Below are positions 17,037 to 25,643 of a DNA stretch of 30,670 nt, in pieces; within the stretch, counting starts at the first letter, position 1; every line of letters begins with the position of its first letter. Where the stretch lies: assembly GCA_036675505.1 (NCBI GenBank), contig JAKFEW010000022.1, forward strand, positions 1 to 30,670, read 5' to 3'. The DNA is from JAKFEW01 sp036675505. GTDB taxonomy: Bacteria > Cyanobacteriota > Sericytochromatia > S15B-MN24 > JAQBPE01. The notes below the pieces were generated by a model that was given only the letters and a program-made list of their open reading frames with translations, was not told the DNA's origin and made no database searches. Made by a program: the position numbers and the translations under genes.

Positions 17037-17327
17037 CTATGGATTCTTGCGCCTTTCGACGATTTTGACCAGCTGAAGGCCCTCGAAGTTGACGATGATC
17101 CGGCTGGTGTCGCCCGCAGAACGGATGGCGAAACCCTGTTCCGTGTCCGCGGAGTGGATCATCATCGCGGCGCCGTCGCCGGACTTCTTGATGATGAACT
17201 CCCACAGGCGATCGCGGACCATCGCCGAGAGGGTCCCCACAAAGGTGCCGGCCTTGGGCTCCAGCATCCAGCGCGTCAGCTCACCCCGTAGCCCGGGGGT
17301 GACGCGTTCAAGCAGGTAGATCACCAT
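17037..17327 (-). CDS. cas2: CRISPR adaptation protein Cas2 (type I-E)
   Basis: The product has 96 residues, full length for Cas2e. With Cas1 it forms the integrase complex that inserts new spacers; Cas2 is its central dimer. The sequence shows the Cas2e hallmarks PGLRGELTRWMLEPKAGTFVG near the N-terminus and DTEQGF near residue 62, and it ends with the GLQLVKI strand plus a short basic tail. ATG 17327 lies 3 bp after the cas1 stop, so the pair is co-translated. The TAG stop at 17039-17037 is one base from the first CRISPR repeat at 17035. The leader normally found between cas2 and an I-E array is therefore absent, or it must lie within the 3' end of this gene. Confidence 0.95.
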   Translation of the reverse strand: MVIYLLERVTPGLRGELTRWMLEPKAGTFVGTLSAMVRDRLWEFIIKKSGDGAAMMIHSADTEQGFAIRSAGDTSRIIVNFEGLQLVKIVERRKNP

Positions 17328-17330
17328 GAC

Positions 17331-18269
17331 TTACGGGTCCTGTTCATCGGCGAAATTGACTCCGCCCTGCACGTCACCCAACTCGGGATCCCACAGGCCG
17401 CCTGGCAGCGCCTCATCTTCGTCGAACGAGAAGAGCACATCCTGGAGGCCGTCCAAGCTCAAGAGTCGCTCCATGTCGGTCACGATGCGCTTCAGCAGGC
17501 GTGTCACCCGGAAGAGATCGCGGCAAGCGTGGCGGACCCGCCGTTCGAGATCCTTTTCACCTTCCTGGACCGCCTGGAAGGCGGCGGGGATGGTGATCTC
17601 GGCCTTGTAGAGGTCCGCCACGTCGTAGACGAAGGAGAGCATCTTGCCCGTGTGGACGAAGCCGAGCGCCGGGGAGAGGCCCACGGCGATGATCGCGGCA
17701 TGGCAGATGCCGTACAGGTTCGAGTTTGCGCACGACAGGGCCCGGTTGATGGGATCGGCGGCCGCCCAGTCGTTGCGCTTGTATGAGCGCCCCGTCCAGG
17801 GAACGCCGGACGCCAGGCTCGCACGCGCGTATGCGTCGCGAACGCGCGCGCCTTCCATTCCGCGAAGTTGCTGGATCGTCAGGTCGTCGGATAGCTTGCC
17901 CGTAAAGCGCACGCGGTACATGCGTTTTGCGACTTCCAGGCGCCCTTGGGGGTGGGAATGAAGACGGGCCTGACGGAGGAAGTTGGCGGCCGACCGGGTT
18001 TCGCCCTCGCCGCGCGCATAGAAGCGGACTCCCTCTTCGCCGGTCCACTCGACGAGGCACCCGTGTTCGGCGAGCGTGCGGATGGCCGCGTGGCTAATAG
18101 TGGTGCCGGGGCCTAATAGCAGGACCGAGAGCGAGGCGCAGGGCACGGGGACCCTGCCGTTTTCGTCGTGAACGGCGATAGCCTTGTCCTCCTGGTCGAT
18201 TTTCGCGTGCTCGACGTACAGGTAGGACCAGCTATCACGCACCTTTGGCAGTAAGTGGAGGTCTTTCAC
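17331..18269 (-). CDS. cas1: CRISPR-associated integrase Cas1 (type I-E)
   Basis: The product has 312 residues, close to E. coli Cas1. It is the metal-dependent integrase that joins prespacers to the array. The three metal ligands are visible as Glu139 (in RGMEGAR), His206 (in GFVHTG) and Asp219 (in DVADLYK), matching E. coli Glu141, His208 and Asp221. The N-terminal beta domain and the NPINRALSCAN-like segment (here DPINRALSCANSNLYG, 172-187) are typical of Cas1e. The start is GTG 18269; a nearby ATG is out of frame. The ribosome site is weak and the cas6e stop lies 15 bp upstream. The gene ends 3 bp before cas2. Nothing suggests inactivation. Confidence 0.96.
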   Translation of the reverse strand: MKDLHLLPKVRDSWSYLYVEHAKIDQEDKAIAVHDENGRVPVPCASLSVLLLGPGTTISHAAIRTLAEHGCLVEWTGEEGVRFYARGEGETRSAANFLRQARLHSHPQGRLEVAKRMYRVRFTGKLSDDLTIQQLRGMEGARVRDAYARASLASGVPWTGRSYKRNDWAAADPINRALSCANSNLYGICHAAIIAVGLSPALGFVHTGKMLSFVYDVADLYKAEITIPAAFQAVQEGEKDLERRVRHACRDLFRVTRLLKRIVTDMERLLSLDGLQDVLFSFDEDEALPGGLWDPELGDVQGGVNFADEQDP

Positions 18270-18284
18270 GATACATCACCGCGA

Positions 18285-18908
18285 TCAATCGGACGGCAGC
18301 GGCGCCAAAGACAGCAACCCGCACCCGTACGACCGCCCCCGCCCGATACCATTCCGCACTGCTTCCCGCAGTGCGTCGGCGTCCGTCACCCTCAAGGTGC
18401 CGTCGAAGAGCACGGTGCGAAGCGTGACGGCGCTCTCGACGCCCTTCTTCCGCCCCTGATTCTGCTCCGCCGGCCCGATGCGCAAGCCCGTGATCTCGAA
18501 GCCCGCCCGCGCGGCCTGGCGTTGCAGCCATGCCTCTTGCTCCTCGGGGCGGACGAGCGCGATCACCTTGCGCGACTGATTGTTGCGCTTGGTGGGGTTG
18601 GCGAGCAGCCGGAAGCGAAGCGAGAGGCCCGGTGCCAGCCGATCCAGGAGCGGGGCCAACTCCGTGGTCTGCGCCCTGTCCAGGTAGCCCGTCGGCAGGC
18701 GCGCCCAGTCGGGCGCCGCCGCGGACTGCACCAAGATCGTCAAGACGCCCGGCTCGCGCCGGTACAGCACGTTGAAGGTTGACCGGGCGTTGGGGCCGGC
18801 TTCGTCGGGAAACGCCTGCATGATGCGCTGGTGGAGCGCATGCATGTTGTCGAGGTCGTGGTAGATTCCGCGATGCCGTTCGTTGAGAACCAATTGGGAC
18901 AACATCAT
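18285..18908 (-). CDS. cas6e: crRNA endonuclease Cas6e (CasE)
   Basis: The product has 207 residues. Cas6e cuts the pre-crRNA at the base of each repeat hairpin and stays on the 3' end as a Cascade subunit. The N-terminal segment MHALHQRIMQAFP puts His26 at the place of the E. coli catalytic His20. FRLLANPTKR is the conserved central strand. The C-terminal RNA-binding Gly-rich loop is GIGRGRSYGCGLLSLAPL (189 onwards), nearly identical in pattern to E. coli. ATG 18908 overlaps the cas5 stop in an ATGA. The array repeats carry the stem that this enzyme recognises, so protein and RNA substrate are matched. Confidence 0.95.
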   Translation of the reverse strand: MMLSQLVLNERHRGIYHDLDNMHALHQRIMQAFPDEAGPNARSTFNVLYRREPGVLTILVQSAAAPDWARLPTGYLDRAQTTELAPLLDRLAPGLSLRFRLLANPTKRNNQSRKVIALVRPEEQEAWLQRQAARAGFEITGLRIGPAEQNQGRKKGVESAVTLRTVLFDGTLRVTDADALREAVRNGIGRGRSYGCGLLSLAPLPSD

Positions 18909-19534
18909 GGGAGAGCCTCCTTCTTCACGTTCAGCAAGCGGGTTTCGACCGTTCGCGCCCCGAACCGCCGGCTGAGCCAGTCGATCGGGACGTCCTGGCG
19001 GAGGTCGTTGCCGCCGGGCGTCTCGATCACCCCCCGAACGTGATCGACCTTGCGGGCGATAGGCTCGACCTCCAGGGCTTCGACGAGCGAGCCCTCGCGA
19101 AGGCCCACGCGCACCGGCCGGCTCGGCACGAAGCTCTTGCGCCCGAAGTAGATCGGCCAGACGGGGGCGGCGAGGGCGGCGTCGAGCGCCTCGAGCAGCG
19201 CGTGGTCACCCTCGAGGCCGACGAGGTAGTTCGCGTCGGCCACGTAGTGCCGAACCGAGATCACGCCATCGTGGTTGGCGGCGCCGCTCGAGCGGATGGC
19301 GTTCTGGATCGTGTGGTAATCCTGAAGCACCACCCCCTCGGCATCGACCCGCACCCCCATGCGGAGGGCGGCCAAATCCGCCGTCGATGCCTCTCGCGGC
19401 CGCCCTAGGGCCGCGCACAGGAGCCCGGTGATTGCGCTCTTGGTGGGCTCCGTGCCCGTGCGCCGGATCGTGAACTGGGAATCGTGGCCCCAGCTCATCA
19501 TGGGGGCCTTGAGCCGTAGCAGCAGGACGGGCAT
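18905..19534 (-). CDS. cas5e: Cascade subunit Cas5e (CasD)
   Basis: The product has 209 residues, slightly shorter than E. coli CasD. Cas5e holds the 5' handle of the crRNA at the foot of Cascade. The N-terminus LLLRLKAPMMSWG, then RRTGTEPTKSAITGLLCAALGRPR, is the diagnostic Cas5e RAMP start, and YFGRKSFVPSRPV (about 129-141) is the conserved second block. ATG 19534 overlaps the cas7 stop by one base (TGATG) and the gene end overlaps cas6e by four bases, so the three genes are translationally coupled. It is complete with no frame break. Confidence 0.94.
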   Translation of the reverse strand: MPVLLLRLKAPMMSWGHDSQFTIRRTGTEPTKSAITGLLCAALGRPREASTADLAALRMGVRVDAEGVVLQDYHTIQNAIRSSGAANHDGVISVRHYVADANYLVGLEGDHALLEALDAALAAPVWPIYFGRKSFVPSRPVRVGLREGSLVEALEVEPIARKVDHVRGVIETPGGNDLRQDVPIDWLSRRFGARTVETRLLNVKKEALP

Positions 19535-20673
19535 CAGCGAACGCCGGCGGTCGCGAAGGCTTCGTCCAGGCGTGCGGTGAGCAGCGCGTCCAGGCTGGCT
19601 TGGGCCTTGGGCTTGAGGGCATCGAGCTCGTCCGTCAGGCTCTCGCGCAGGCAGATGCCGAGGCCCTCGACGCCCTTGGTGCCGTACATTTTCTCGGCCT
19701 CGGCCCAGTGGCGGTCGAGGCGCGCCACGGCGTTTTCGACAACGGATTTGCCGCCGGTGGCCGCGACGGGCTTTTCGAAGGCATCGACGAGCGAAAAGGG
19801 CTGATCGCGGCGACTGACCATCATGACGACGGCGGGGCGGGTGTGGGCCGCGAAGCCGTTCTGGTGGCCGGAAGGGACCGCCTGGATGAAGGCGTCGAGG
19901 AACGCACGGGCGATCGCCGGCGCATCCTTGGCCGCCGAACCGAGGTTCTTCACGAGCTGATCGGTGTCCAGCACGGCGTAGCGGTAGAAGCAGGCGCTGT
20001 TGAAGCCGATTTCGCCCATGTGATCGGCGCCGGGGTCGTTGGAGACCTTGAGATCGTCGACGGCGGTGAAGAAATCGAACTCCTGCTGGAGCGCGCCGAC
20101 GCCGATCGCATGGGCGACCTGGACGCTCGCGTCGACGTTGAGCGTGGGCAGGGCGGCCATCATGCGGCCGAACAGGGCGACGTCGCCCGGCTTGCCGCGG
20201 TCTGCGAGCAACTTCTCGATGCCCTTCACGAGGTCCTTCGGCAGGGCGGGGGTCTTGGCGCTAGCGGCTTCTTCCACTTCCGCGCGGCGTTCGGCGAGAA
20301 GCGCGGCCAGCGCGTCGATTTCGGTTTGGCCGAGGAACAGGATCATGTTGGTCTCGGGCTTGTCGGCCTCAAACTTCACGCCGAAGACGCCGAGGCCCAA
20401 CTTCGCGACCGTTTCCGCCATCGCCTCGCTGAACCCTTGCGCCCGGAGCGCGCCGGTCAGGTCTTCGAGCCATCCGCGCGAGCGCTTGGCCTCGTGTTCT
20501 TTGGCGATCGTGTCTTGCGCCTGGTAGTGCAGGCGGGAAGCCCGCTTCTGGCACTGGGAGGAGATACGCGCGCGCAGCTTGCCGCCGAACTGGGTGGACT
20601 TGGGCATCCCGTTTTCATCCCGGTTCAGGTTCGCCGGCGGGAAGCTCTGGAGCAGGTGGATTTCGATTTTCAT
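19534..20673 (-). CDS. cas7e: Cascade backbone subunit Cas7e (CasC)
   Basis: The product has 379 residues. Six copies of Cas7e form the helical backbone that covers the crRNA spacer. Start ATG 20673 is chosen because AAGGAAG lies just upstream and the family's N-terminus (EIHLLQSFPPANLNRDENG) begins there; a longer frame to 20769 lacks support. Other marks are RISSQCQKRA (about 37-46), LFGRMMAALPTLNVDASVQVAHAIG and GEIGFNSACFYRYAVLD. It is a little longer than E. coli CasC (363), with the extra length in the Ala/Glu-rich region around 115-150. The spacing to cas11 is 17 bp. Confidence 0.95.
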   Translation of the reverse strand: MKIEIHLLQSFPPANLNRDENGMPKSTQFGGKLRARISSQCQKRASRLHYQAQDTIAKEHEAKRSRGWLEDLTGALRAQGFSEAMAETVAKLGLGVFGVKFEADKPETNMILFLGQTEIDALAALLAERRAEVEEAASAKTPALPKDLVKGIEKLLADRGKPGDVALFGRMMAALPTLNVDASVQVAHAIGVGALQQEFDFFTAVDDLKVSNDPGADHMGEIGFNSACFYRYAVLDTDQLVKNLGSAAKDAPAIARAFLDAFIQAVPSGHQNGFAAHTRPAVVMMVSRRDQPFSLVDAFEKPVAATGGKSVVENAVARLDRHWAEAEKMYGTKGVEGLGICLRESLTDELDALKPKAQASLDALLTARLDEAFATAGVR

Positions 20674-20690
20674 GGGACTTCCTTTCAGGT

Positions 20691-21233
20691 TCAGGCCAAG
20701 GCCGGAGCGGGGGTCTCGGTGGTGGCGCTCGGCGCCCAGAATTCCCGGGCCCAGCGGTCTTGCACCCACTTGTCCGGGTGGCTCCAGCTTTGCAGGGCGC
20801 TCAGAAGGGTCGCGTAATCGACGTCGATTTGCTTCGACTTCATTAGGCGGATCAAGGCGGAGAGCGGCACAGTCAAGTCGGCCGCTTCGGTGTCCAGGAG
20901 TGATTTGAAGCGTCGCTCGGGGCCTTTGGATTCGCCATTTGCCGCCAGCCTCGCGCAGGCCCGGCCGAAGTGGTGGGGCTTCTCGCGGTCGAGCGGGGTG
21001 GGGTAAAGGGCGTATAGGGCCGCCACCAGCAAGAAGGGCTCCTGTTGGTAGGGCTTGAGATCGCCCAGAAGCGGCAACACGTAGGGGTAGATGGCCTGCT
21101 TGTGCTCGATCGTGCCGTCGAGGGAGCGCTTGAGGGCCGCTCGCACGGCGGTATCACCCGCCATGCGCGTTTCGAGGGCTTTGAGGAACCGGAGGGCGTG
21201 GGATGGCTTCGCCGCCGTTGCTACTTCCGTCAT
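20691..21233 (-). CDS. cse2: Cascade small subunit Cas11e (Cse2/CasB)
   Basis: The product has 180 residues. Cse2 dimers line the belly of Cascade and stabilise the R-loop. The helical sequence with RFLKALETRM, LDGTIEHKQAIYPYVLPLL, FLLVAALYALYP and HFGRACARLA matches the family, as does the tail with WVQDRWAREFW. ATG 21233 is chosen because AAGGAG lies 5 bases upstream. An earlier ATG at 21248 overlaps the cas8e stop (ATGA) but has a worse ribosome site and would add five residues. Its place between cas8e and cas7 is the standard I-E order. Confidence 0.92.
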   Translation of the reverse strand: MTEVATAAKPSHALRFLKALETRMAGDTAVRAALKRSLDGTIEHKQAIYPYVLPLLGDLKPYQQEPFLLVAALYALYPTPLDREKPHHFGRACARLAANGESKGPERRFKSLLDTEAADLTVPLSALIRLMKSKQIDVDYATLLSALQSWSHPDKWVQDRWAREFWAPSATTETPAPALA

Positions 21234-21244
21234 TGAATCTCCTT

Positions 21245-22819
21245 TCATTCAGCCGGGGCGCCCACGACGGGCTGCGGGGCGGGTTTCGCGAGTTCGTGCA
21301 GGCGCTTGTTGAGGCGCTGGATGCCGAGCGCGCGGGCGCGGTAGTCGCGGATGCCGCCGATCGAGTCGTTGAAGGCGTTTTCCGCGGCTCTTCGGAGCAG
21401 CGCTTCCCAGGCGCTCAGGGTGGCTTCGCCGATGACGACGTCTCCGATCTCGTCGGTGGCCTCGTCCTCGGGCATCGCGTTCAGAAGTTGCAGGAATGGG
21501 CTCTCCAGCCCAGCCCAGAAGCGGATGCGGCCATCGAAGGCGGCCAGCGCCTTGGCGTCGAGCTTCAAGGCTTCGCCGAGCACCTGGTAGGGGCTGCCTT
21601 TGAAGGTGCGGAGGCACTCTTCATGCTTCTCGGCGAGCGCGATCGCCTCATGGAGGCGCCCCCACAATTCCTCGTCTTCCAGGTAGCGCAGCGGGAGCGT
21701 CAGGGCCTGCGCGTACCACCCCAACGGCTTGGCCTGATCGGCCACCATCGCGACGACCTCGACGCGCAAGCGCCGGGGGACGGTCTTGGTGGTGCGACGG
21801 AGCTGCGCGAGCCATTCCAGCAGCGGCGGCGCTTGGTGCCGCCGGTTGTCAGTCGTAAGGTGGCTCGCTGACTGGAGCAACGCCGGGGCGTCACGCCAGA
21901 CGCGACGCTCCAAGGAGGCGCGCAACGGCCGCCTCGTGGTGACGCCGGTCTTGGGGTCGGTCTCCTGGACGATGGGGATGGCCCATTCGAAGCTGATCGG
22001 TGCATGCGAGTCCGGGACGGCGTGGCCTTTGGTGAGGGCGATCCCGACGACGCGATCGTCCTGCCACACGAGCCGCACCCGCCGCCACATGAAGGTCAGG
22101 CTATCCGCCGGCCCGGCGATCAGGCGGTCGCCAGGGGGAGACGCGGGGCGTTCCCAGGCGGGGAGATCCGCATCCGGCGCAAACGAAAAAGGCACGGCGT
22201 TGGCGCCGTCGTAGCGCATGAGGTTGAGCATCAGGGTGTGCCAGAGGTTGTCGCCGCGCACCCACACCATTTGGCTGTTCATGAGGGCCGAACTGCAAGC
22301 GGACCGATTCGAGCCCCCCTGCGGGTGAGCGCCCTTCATGCCCGGGGTGTCGACCGCGTGGATGCGAAGTAGCGTCCGCGCGGCCGCGGCCGCCGTGAGG
22401 GGGCGGGTGCGCCAGGCGTGGGCATGGGTGAAGACCGTGCTGGTGTTCTCCGGTTGCCAGGCCGACGCGACATACGCCGGCGCGGCCTGCGCCTCGCCGA
22501 GCGCCAGGTCTTGCATGAAGGGGTGCTCGGCGTGGCCCAGGTCGAACCGGTCGCCCATCTCGTCCAGGTAGGCGAGCACGGCACCTTGGCCGCCCGCCGC
22601 GATCGCGTTCCAGTGCGCGGCATCGACGGGCCCCCGGTGGGCGCGGTGGATGATCGCGAGGAGCATGCGGTTGAGGGCCACGGTGACGGGCGGGTTGTCG
22701 CCGACCACCTCCTTGAAAGACGCGGCGCCGGCGAAGAGCTCTCTCAGCGAGACCTCTCGCACGACGAGTTCCGGCGTGAGCACTGGGATCCAGGGCTCCT
22801 CGCGCAAGTCGAATTGCAT
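21245..22819 (-). CDS. cse1: Cascade large subunit Cas8e (Cse1/CasA)
   Basis: The product has 524 residues (E. coli CasA has 502). Cas8e recognises the PAM, starts DNA unwinding and recruits Cas3. The N-terminus FDLREEPWIPVL is the Cse1 signature. NPPVTVALNRMLLAIIHR, FDLGHAEHPFMQD and MNSQMVWVRGDNLWHTLMLNL follow in the usual order, and the C-terminal four-helix bundle (about 380-510) is Leu/Ala-rich. Start ATG 22819 is preferred: AGGAG lies 7 bases upstream, whereas it is only 1 base from the other in-frame ATG at 22825. The gap to the cas3 stop is 10 bp. The PAM it reads cannot be inferred without protospacers. Confidence 0.94.
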   Translation of the reverse strand: MQFDLREEPWIPVLTPELVVREVSLRELFAGAASFKEVVGDNPPVTVALNRMLLAIIHRAHRGPVDAAHWNAIAAGGQGAVLAYLDEMGDRFDLGHAEHPFMQDLALGEAQAAPAYVASAWQPENTSTVFTHAHAWRTRPLTAAAAARTLLRIHAVDTPGMKGAHPQGGSNRSACSSALMNSQMVWVRGDNLWHTLMLNLMRYDGANAVPFSFAPDADLPAWERPASPPGDRLIAGPADSLTFMWRRVRLVWQDDRVVGIALTKGHAVPDSHAPISFEWAIPIVQETDPKTGVTTRRPLRASLERRVWRDAPALLQSASHLTTDNRRHQAPPLLEWLAQLRRTTKTVPRRLRVEVVAMVADQAKPLGWYAQALTLPLRYLEDEELWGRLHEAIALAEKHEECLRTFKGSPYQVLGEALKLDAKALAAFDGRIRFWAGLESPFLQLLNAMPEDEATDEIGDVVIGEATLSAWEALLRRAAENAFNDSIGGIRDYRARALGIQRLNKRLHELAKPAPQPVVGAPAE

Positions 22820-22829
22820 GGTCATTCTC

Positions 22830-25529
22830 CTACTTTCGCTCGTAGACGAGCCCCAGCTCATCGTCCAGTCGAACTTGCCATCCGGCGATTTCACGCGTGC
22901 CGTCGGCGCCCAAGACGAGCGGGACACACGGACGCAGCACGCCGGTCGTCCATCCTTCAGGGCGAGGTTCCTTCTTGAGTGCTTGCACCAGGGCTCGCTG
23001 GTTGATGCGGACGGCGTGCTGCATCAGGGCCTGGAGTTGGGCGCGGTTGGGCGTTTGGGAAGGCTGAACCACGGCGGTGCCGCGCACCGTGGCCCAACCG
23101 CCCGCCACCTCGCGCAAGATGATGGCCGTCAGGCTCTCGGCGCCGAGGCGGGTGAGGGCCTGGAGCGTCGCTTCTTCGTCCTCCAGCCGGAACCGGGTGT
23201 ACTCCTCGGGCTCCGCGTTGCTGGCCGGGCGAGGCACGCAAGCGCCGTGCGCCTTGTGCAGCCGGGTATCGTTTTCCGCGCCAGATTGCACCTGCGTCGT
23301 AAGCCACAGGTCGATTTCAGCCTCCGAGAGCCCGTCAAAGGGTTCCCGGCGCGGGTCGTAGACGGCCTCGATAAGTGCGTCCATGTCGCCTGGAAGCGCG
23401 AGCTCGGTCTTGCAACGCAGCTGCCACCAGGTCCGGAGGAGCAAATGGGTGTCGTACACGATCCCGGCCGGTCCGAAGTCGAGGCGACCCTCAGGGTTGA
23501 GCGCCGGGCGGATGACCCAAAGGGTGGGGCTCGTGAAGCCACCTCGGCGATCGCCGGGGCGATCGTGGCGGTGAATACGGCCCGAGCGCTGCAAGAGCAG
23601 GTCGATGGGTGCGAGGTCGCTCACCATCAGGTCGAAGTCGAGATCCAGGCTTTGCTCGATGACCTGCGTCGCCACGAGGACGAAGCCGCTGGGCCGCTCG
23701 CCCGTTTTGCCGAAGCGCCCGATGCAGCGCCCCTCGATGGCCTCGCGATCGCCCATGAGGTAGCGGGCATGGAACAGGTCGCGCTGCGCGGCGTCGAGCG
23801 ACCTGCCCAGGGCCGTGTAGACAGCCTGAGCGCGGCCAACCGTCGAGCACAGGACCGCGACGTTCGCGCCGGCGTTCACCGCCTCCACGACGCCCGCAAG
23901 CCAGTCCCCCTCGTTCCGCCACACCAGGGCGAGGGTCCGCGTGACGTGGGCCGAGGCATCGAAGCCATCGGCTCGGCAGCCGCCGGCATCCACCATGGTG
24001 ACCCGGGGATATCGCACCTGCGGCAAGTTCGGGGCGGGGGCCCCCAGCCCGCGTGCGTAGGCGCCCGCGAGCCTTTCGCGCAAGGTCGTGGGCAAGGTCG
24101 CGGAGAGCGCGATCACGGGGGAGCCCAGTACCGCCAGCCACTCGAGCATCCGCTCGATCAACGTGCCCGTGTAGAGGTCGTAGGCGTGCACCTCATCGAG
24201 GATGACCGTACGGCCAGCCAGCCCGAAGAGCCGCACGAACTGGTGCCTGGAGCGAACGACGCCCATCAGCCCTTGATCGAGGGTGCCCACGCCGAACGGG
24301 CTCAGCAGCGAACGCTTGCGCGCCGTGTGCCATTCGCTGGCCACCACGCGCGCGTCGCTGTCGTAGACCTGGTCCAACCGGCAGACGGTCTCCAGGTAGT
24401 CGCCGCGCAACATGGCCTGGCTGTGGCTCAGCGTCAGGTTCACCACCCCGGGGTAGCGGCGCTTGAGGAAGTGCCCCGTGCGCCCCCACATCTGATTCGA
24501 GGTCGCCTGGGTGGGCAGGCCCACGTAGAAGCCCGCGGCTCCTGCGTGGTGCTGGAAGTGGTCGGCCGCCGCGAAGGCCGCCTCCGTCTTGCCCTCGCCC
24601 ATCGCCGCTTCCACGAGCAGCATGGCGGGGGGCGTGACGGCCCGGGCCGCGCGCTCCACGGCCACCTGGAGGGGGCGGGGCTCGGCGATCTCGGGAAAGA
24701 GCGCCGCAAAGCCCAGGGGCTCGAGGGACGGCACCGTTTGCCAGCCCAGCGCTTCGAGGGCCTCGGCGGCCTTCGCGTCCAGCGTGTTGCCGTAGCTCGG
24801 AGCATCGGCGTCCGGCGTATAGGGGAAACAGGCCTCGCTCGAGGCAATCCAGTCTGAAACGGTCGTCAGGCCCGCCAACAACATGCCGGCCGCCGCGTCG
24901 CACTGGGTGGGGCGTTCGAGCTCGGTCGTCAGGCCCACGTAGGCCGCCAGCTCATCGAGCAGATCGCGCCGGAATGTCTGCCAGGCCTGTTTGCCCACCT
25001 GGCTGGTGCTGATATCTTCCAGTTCTTTCGCGGTAGGAAAGAATCCATGGTGCCCGCCGACGAGCAGCGAAAGCCTGATCGCGAGCGATTCTTCGACCAG
25101 CAGGCGGGTTGTCAGGTATTCGGGCAGCCGGGCGGCCGTGATGAGGCCATGGGCCACGGTGTCGGCGTGGCGAGCTTGGCGGCACCAGGCTTGGTAATAG
25201 GCTTCCCCCGTGAGCGCACGGCCGATTTCGGGAATCTGGAATTGAAACCCCGGGGAGATTTTGCCCAGGTCGTGGCTTCCGGCGAAGAACGCGACCCACT
25301 TCACGCAGGCCTCATCCGACTGGAACCCGAGACCCTGCTTGAGCTTGAGAAACGCCGGTCGGCTCAGGTGGTGTTGCGAAATACGCATCGCAACGGCCGC
25401 TGTGTCCATCAGGTGGCAGATGACCGGGTGGTGCTGAAGGGCGTCTCGAGAATTGCCGGCCTTGGCCCAGAACCGTGACTTGATGAGGTTTTTTGGGGCG
25501 CTTGGCGTGGTAGAGGCTGTTTGGTCCAA
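22830..25529 (-). CDS. cas3: CRISPR helicase-nuclease Cas3 (type I-E)
   Basis: The product has about 899 residues if translation starts at TTG 25529. Cas3 is recruited by target-bound Cascade, nicks the displaced strand and degrades DNA while translocating. The HD nuclease shows His33/34 (HHPVICHLMD), His86-Asp87 (SHDLGK) and the His-His pair at 160-161 (GGHHGF). The SF2 helicase shows the Walker A GEGKTE (310-315), DEVHAYD (445-451), SAT (476-478) and QRSGRIHRH (647-655). All catalytic motifs are intact. There is no ATG in a sensible place. The frame stays open to an ATG at 25745, but that would run through the divergent regulator gene and give a family-atypical N-terminus. TTG 25529, with AGGGG about 10 bases upstream, gives a length close to E. 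coli Cas3 (888). The exact start is uncertain. Confidence 0.93.
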   Translation of the reverse strand: MDQTASTTPSAPKNLIKSRFWAKAGNSRDALQHHPVICHLMDTAAVAMRISQHHLSRPAFLKLKQGLGFQSDEACVKWVAFFAGSHDLGKISPGFQFQIPEIGRALTGEAYYQAWCRQARHADTVAHGLITAARLPEYLTTRLLVEESLAIRLSLLVGGHHGFFPTAKELEDISTSQVGKQAWQTFRRDLLDELAAYVGLTTELERPTQCDAAAGMLLAGLTTVSDWIASSEACFPYTPDADAPSYGNTLDAKAAEALEALGWQTVPSLEPLGFAALFPEIAEPRPLQVAVERAARAVTPPAMLLVEAAMGEGKTEAAFAAADHFQHHAGAAGFYVGLPTQATSNQMWGRTGHFLKRRYPGVVNLTLSHSQAMLRGDYLETVCRLDQVYDSDARVVASEWHTARKRSLLSPFGVGTLDQGLMGVVRSRHQFVRLFGLAGRTVILDEVHAYDLYTGTLIERMLEWLAVLGSPVIALSATLPTTLRERLAGAYARGLGAPAPNLPQVRYPRVTMVDAGGCRADGFDASAHVTRTLALVWRNEGDWLAGVVEAVNAGANVAVLCSTVGRAQAVYTALGRSLDAAQRDLFHARYLMGDREAIEGRCIGRFGKTGERPSGFVLVATQVIEQSLDLDFDLMVSDLAPIDLLLQRSGRIHRHDRPGDRRGGFTSPTLWVIRPALNPEGRLDFGPAGIVYDTHLLLRTWWQLRCKTELALPGDMDALIEAVYDPRREPFDGLSEAEIDLWLTTQVQSGAENDTRLHKAHGACVPRPASNAEPEEYTRFRLEDEEATLQALTRLGAESLTAIILREVAGGWATVRGTAVVQPSQTPNRAQLQALMQHAVRINQRALVQALKKEPRPEGWTTGVLRPCVPLVLGADGTREIAGWQVRLDDELGLVYERK

Positions 25530-25643
25530 GTACGGGATACCCCTGGGTTTGTTGCTGAAACCTTGCTTGATTTTTCCAAACGTAACACGCTCCTGTGTCA
25601 ATGGCAAGTAGAATTTAAAGATGCATTTTGTGATGGTTTGATC
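25530..25643. promoter_or_regulatory. Divergent control region of cas3 and the WYL regulator
   Basis: This is a clearly AT-richer gap of 114 bp between divergent starts. On the minus strand a perfect -35 hexamer TTGACA lies at 25601-25596; the best -10 at 17-bp spacing is only TGGAAA (25578-25573), so the promoter call is tentative. On the plus strand TAGAAT at 25609-25614 is a possible -10 for the regulator. No strong inverted repeat is visible as an operator. Confidence 0.4.

Noticed and set aside
13269..17068. Many open frames through the array on both strands, with repeated HPHVRGDD, SPPRAWG and TPTCVGTT segments
   Set aside because: They are translations of the CRISPR repeat in rotating frames caused by the 61-bp period. 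Such phantom proteins are a known annotation error.
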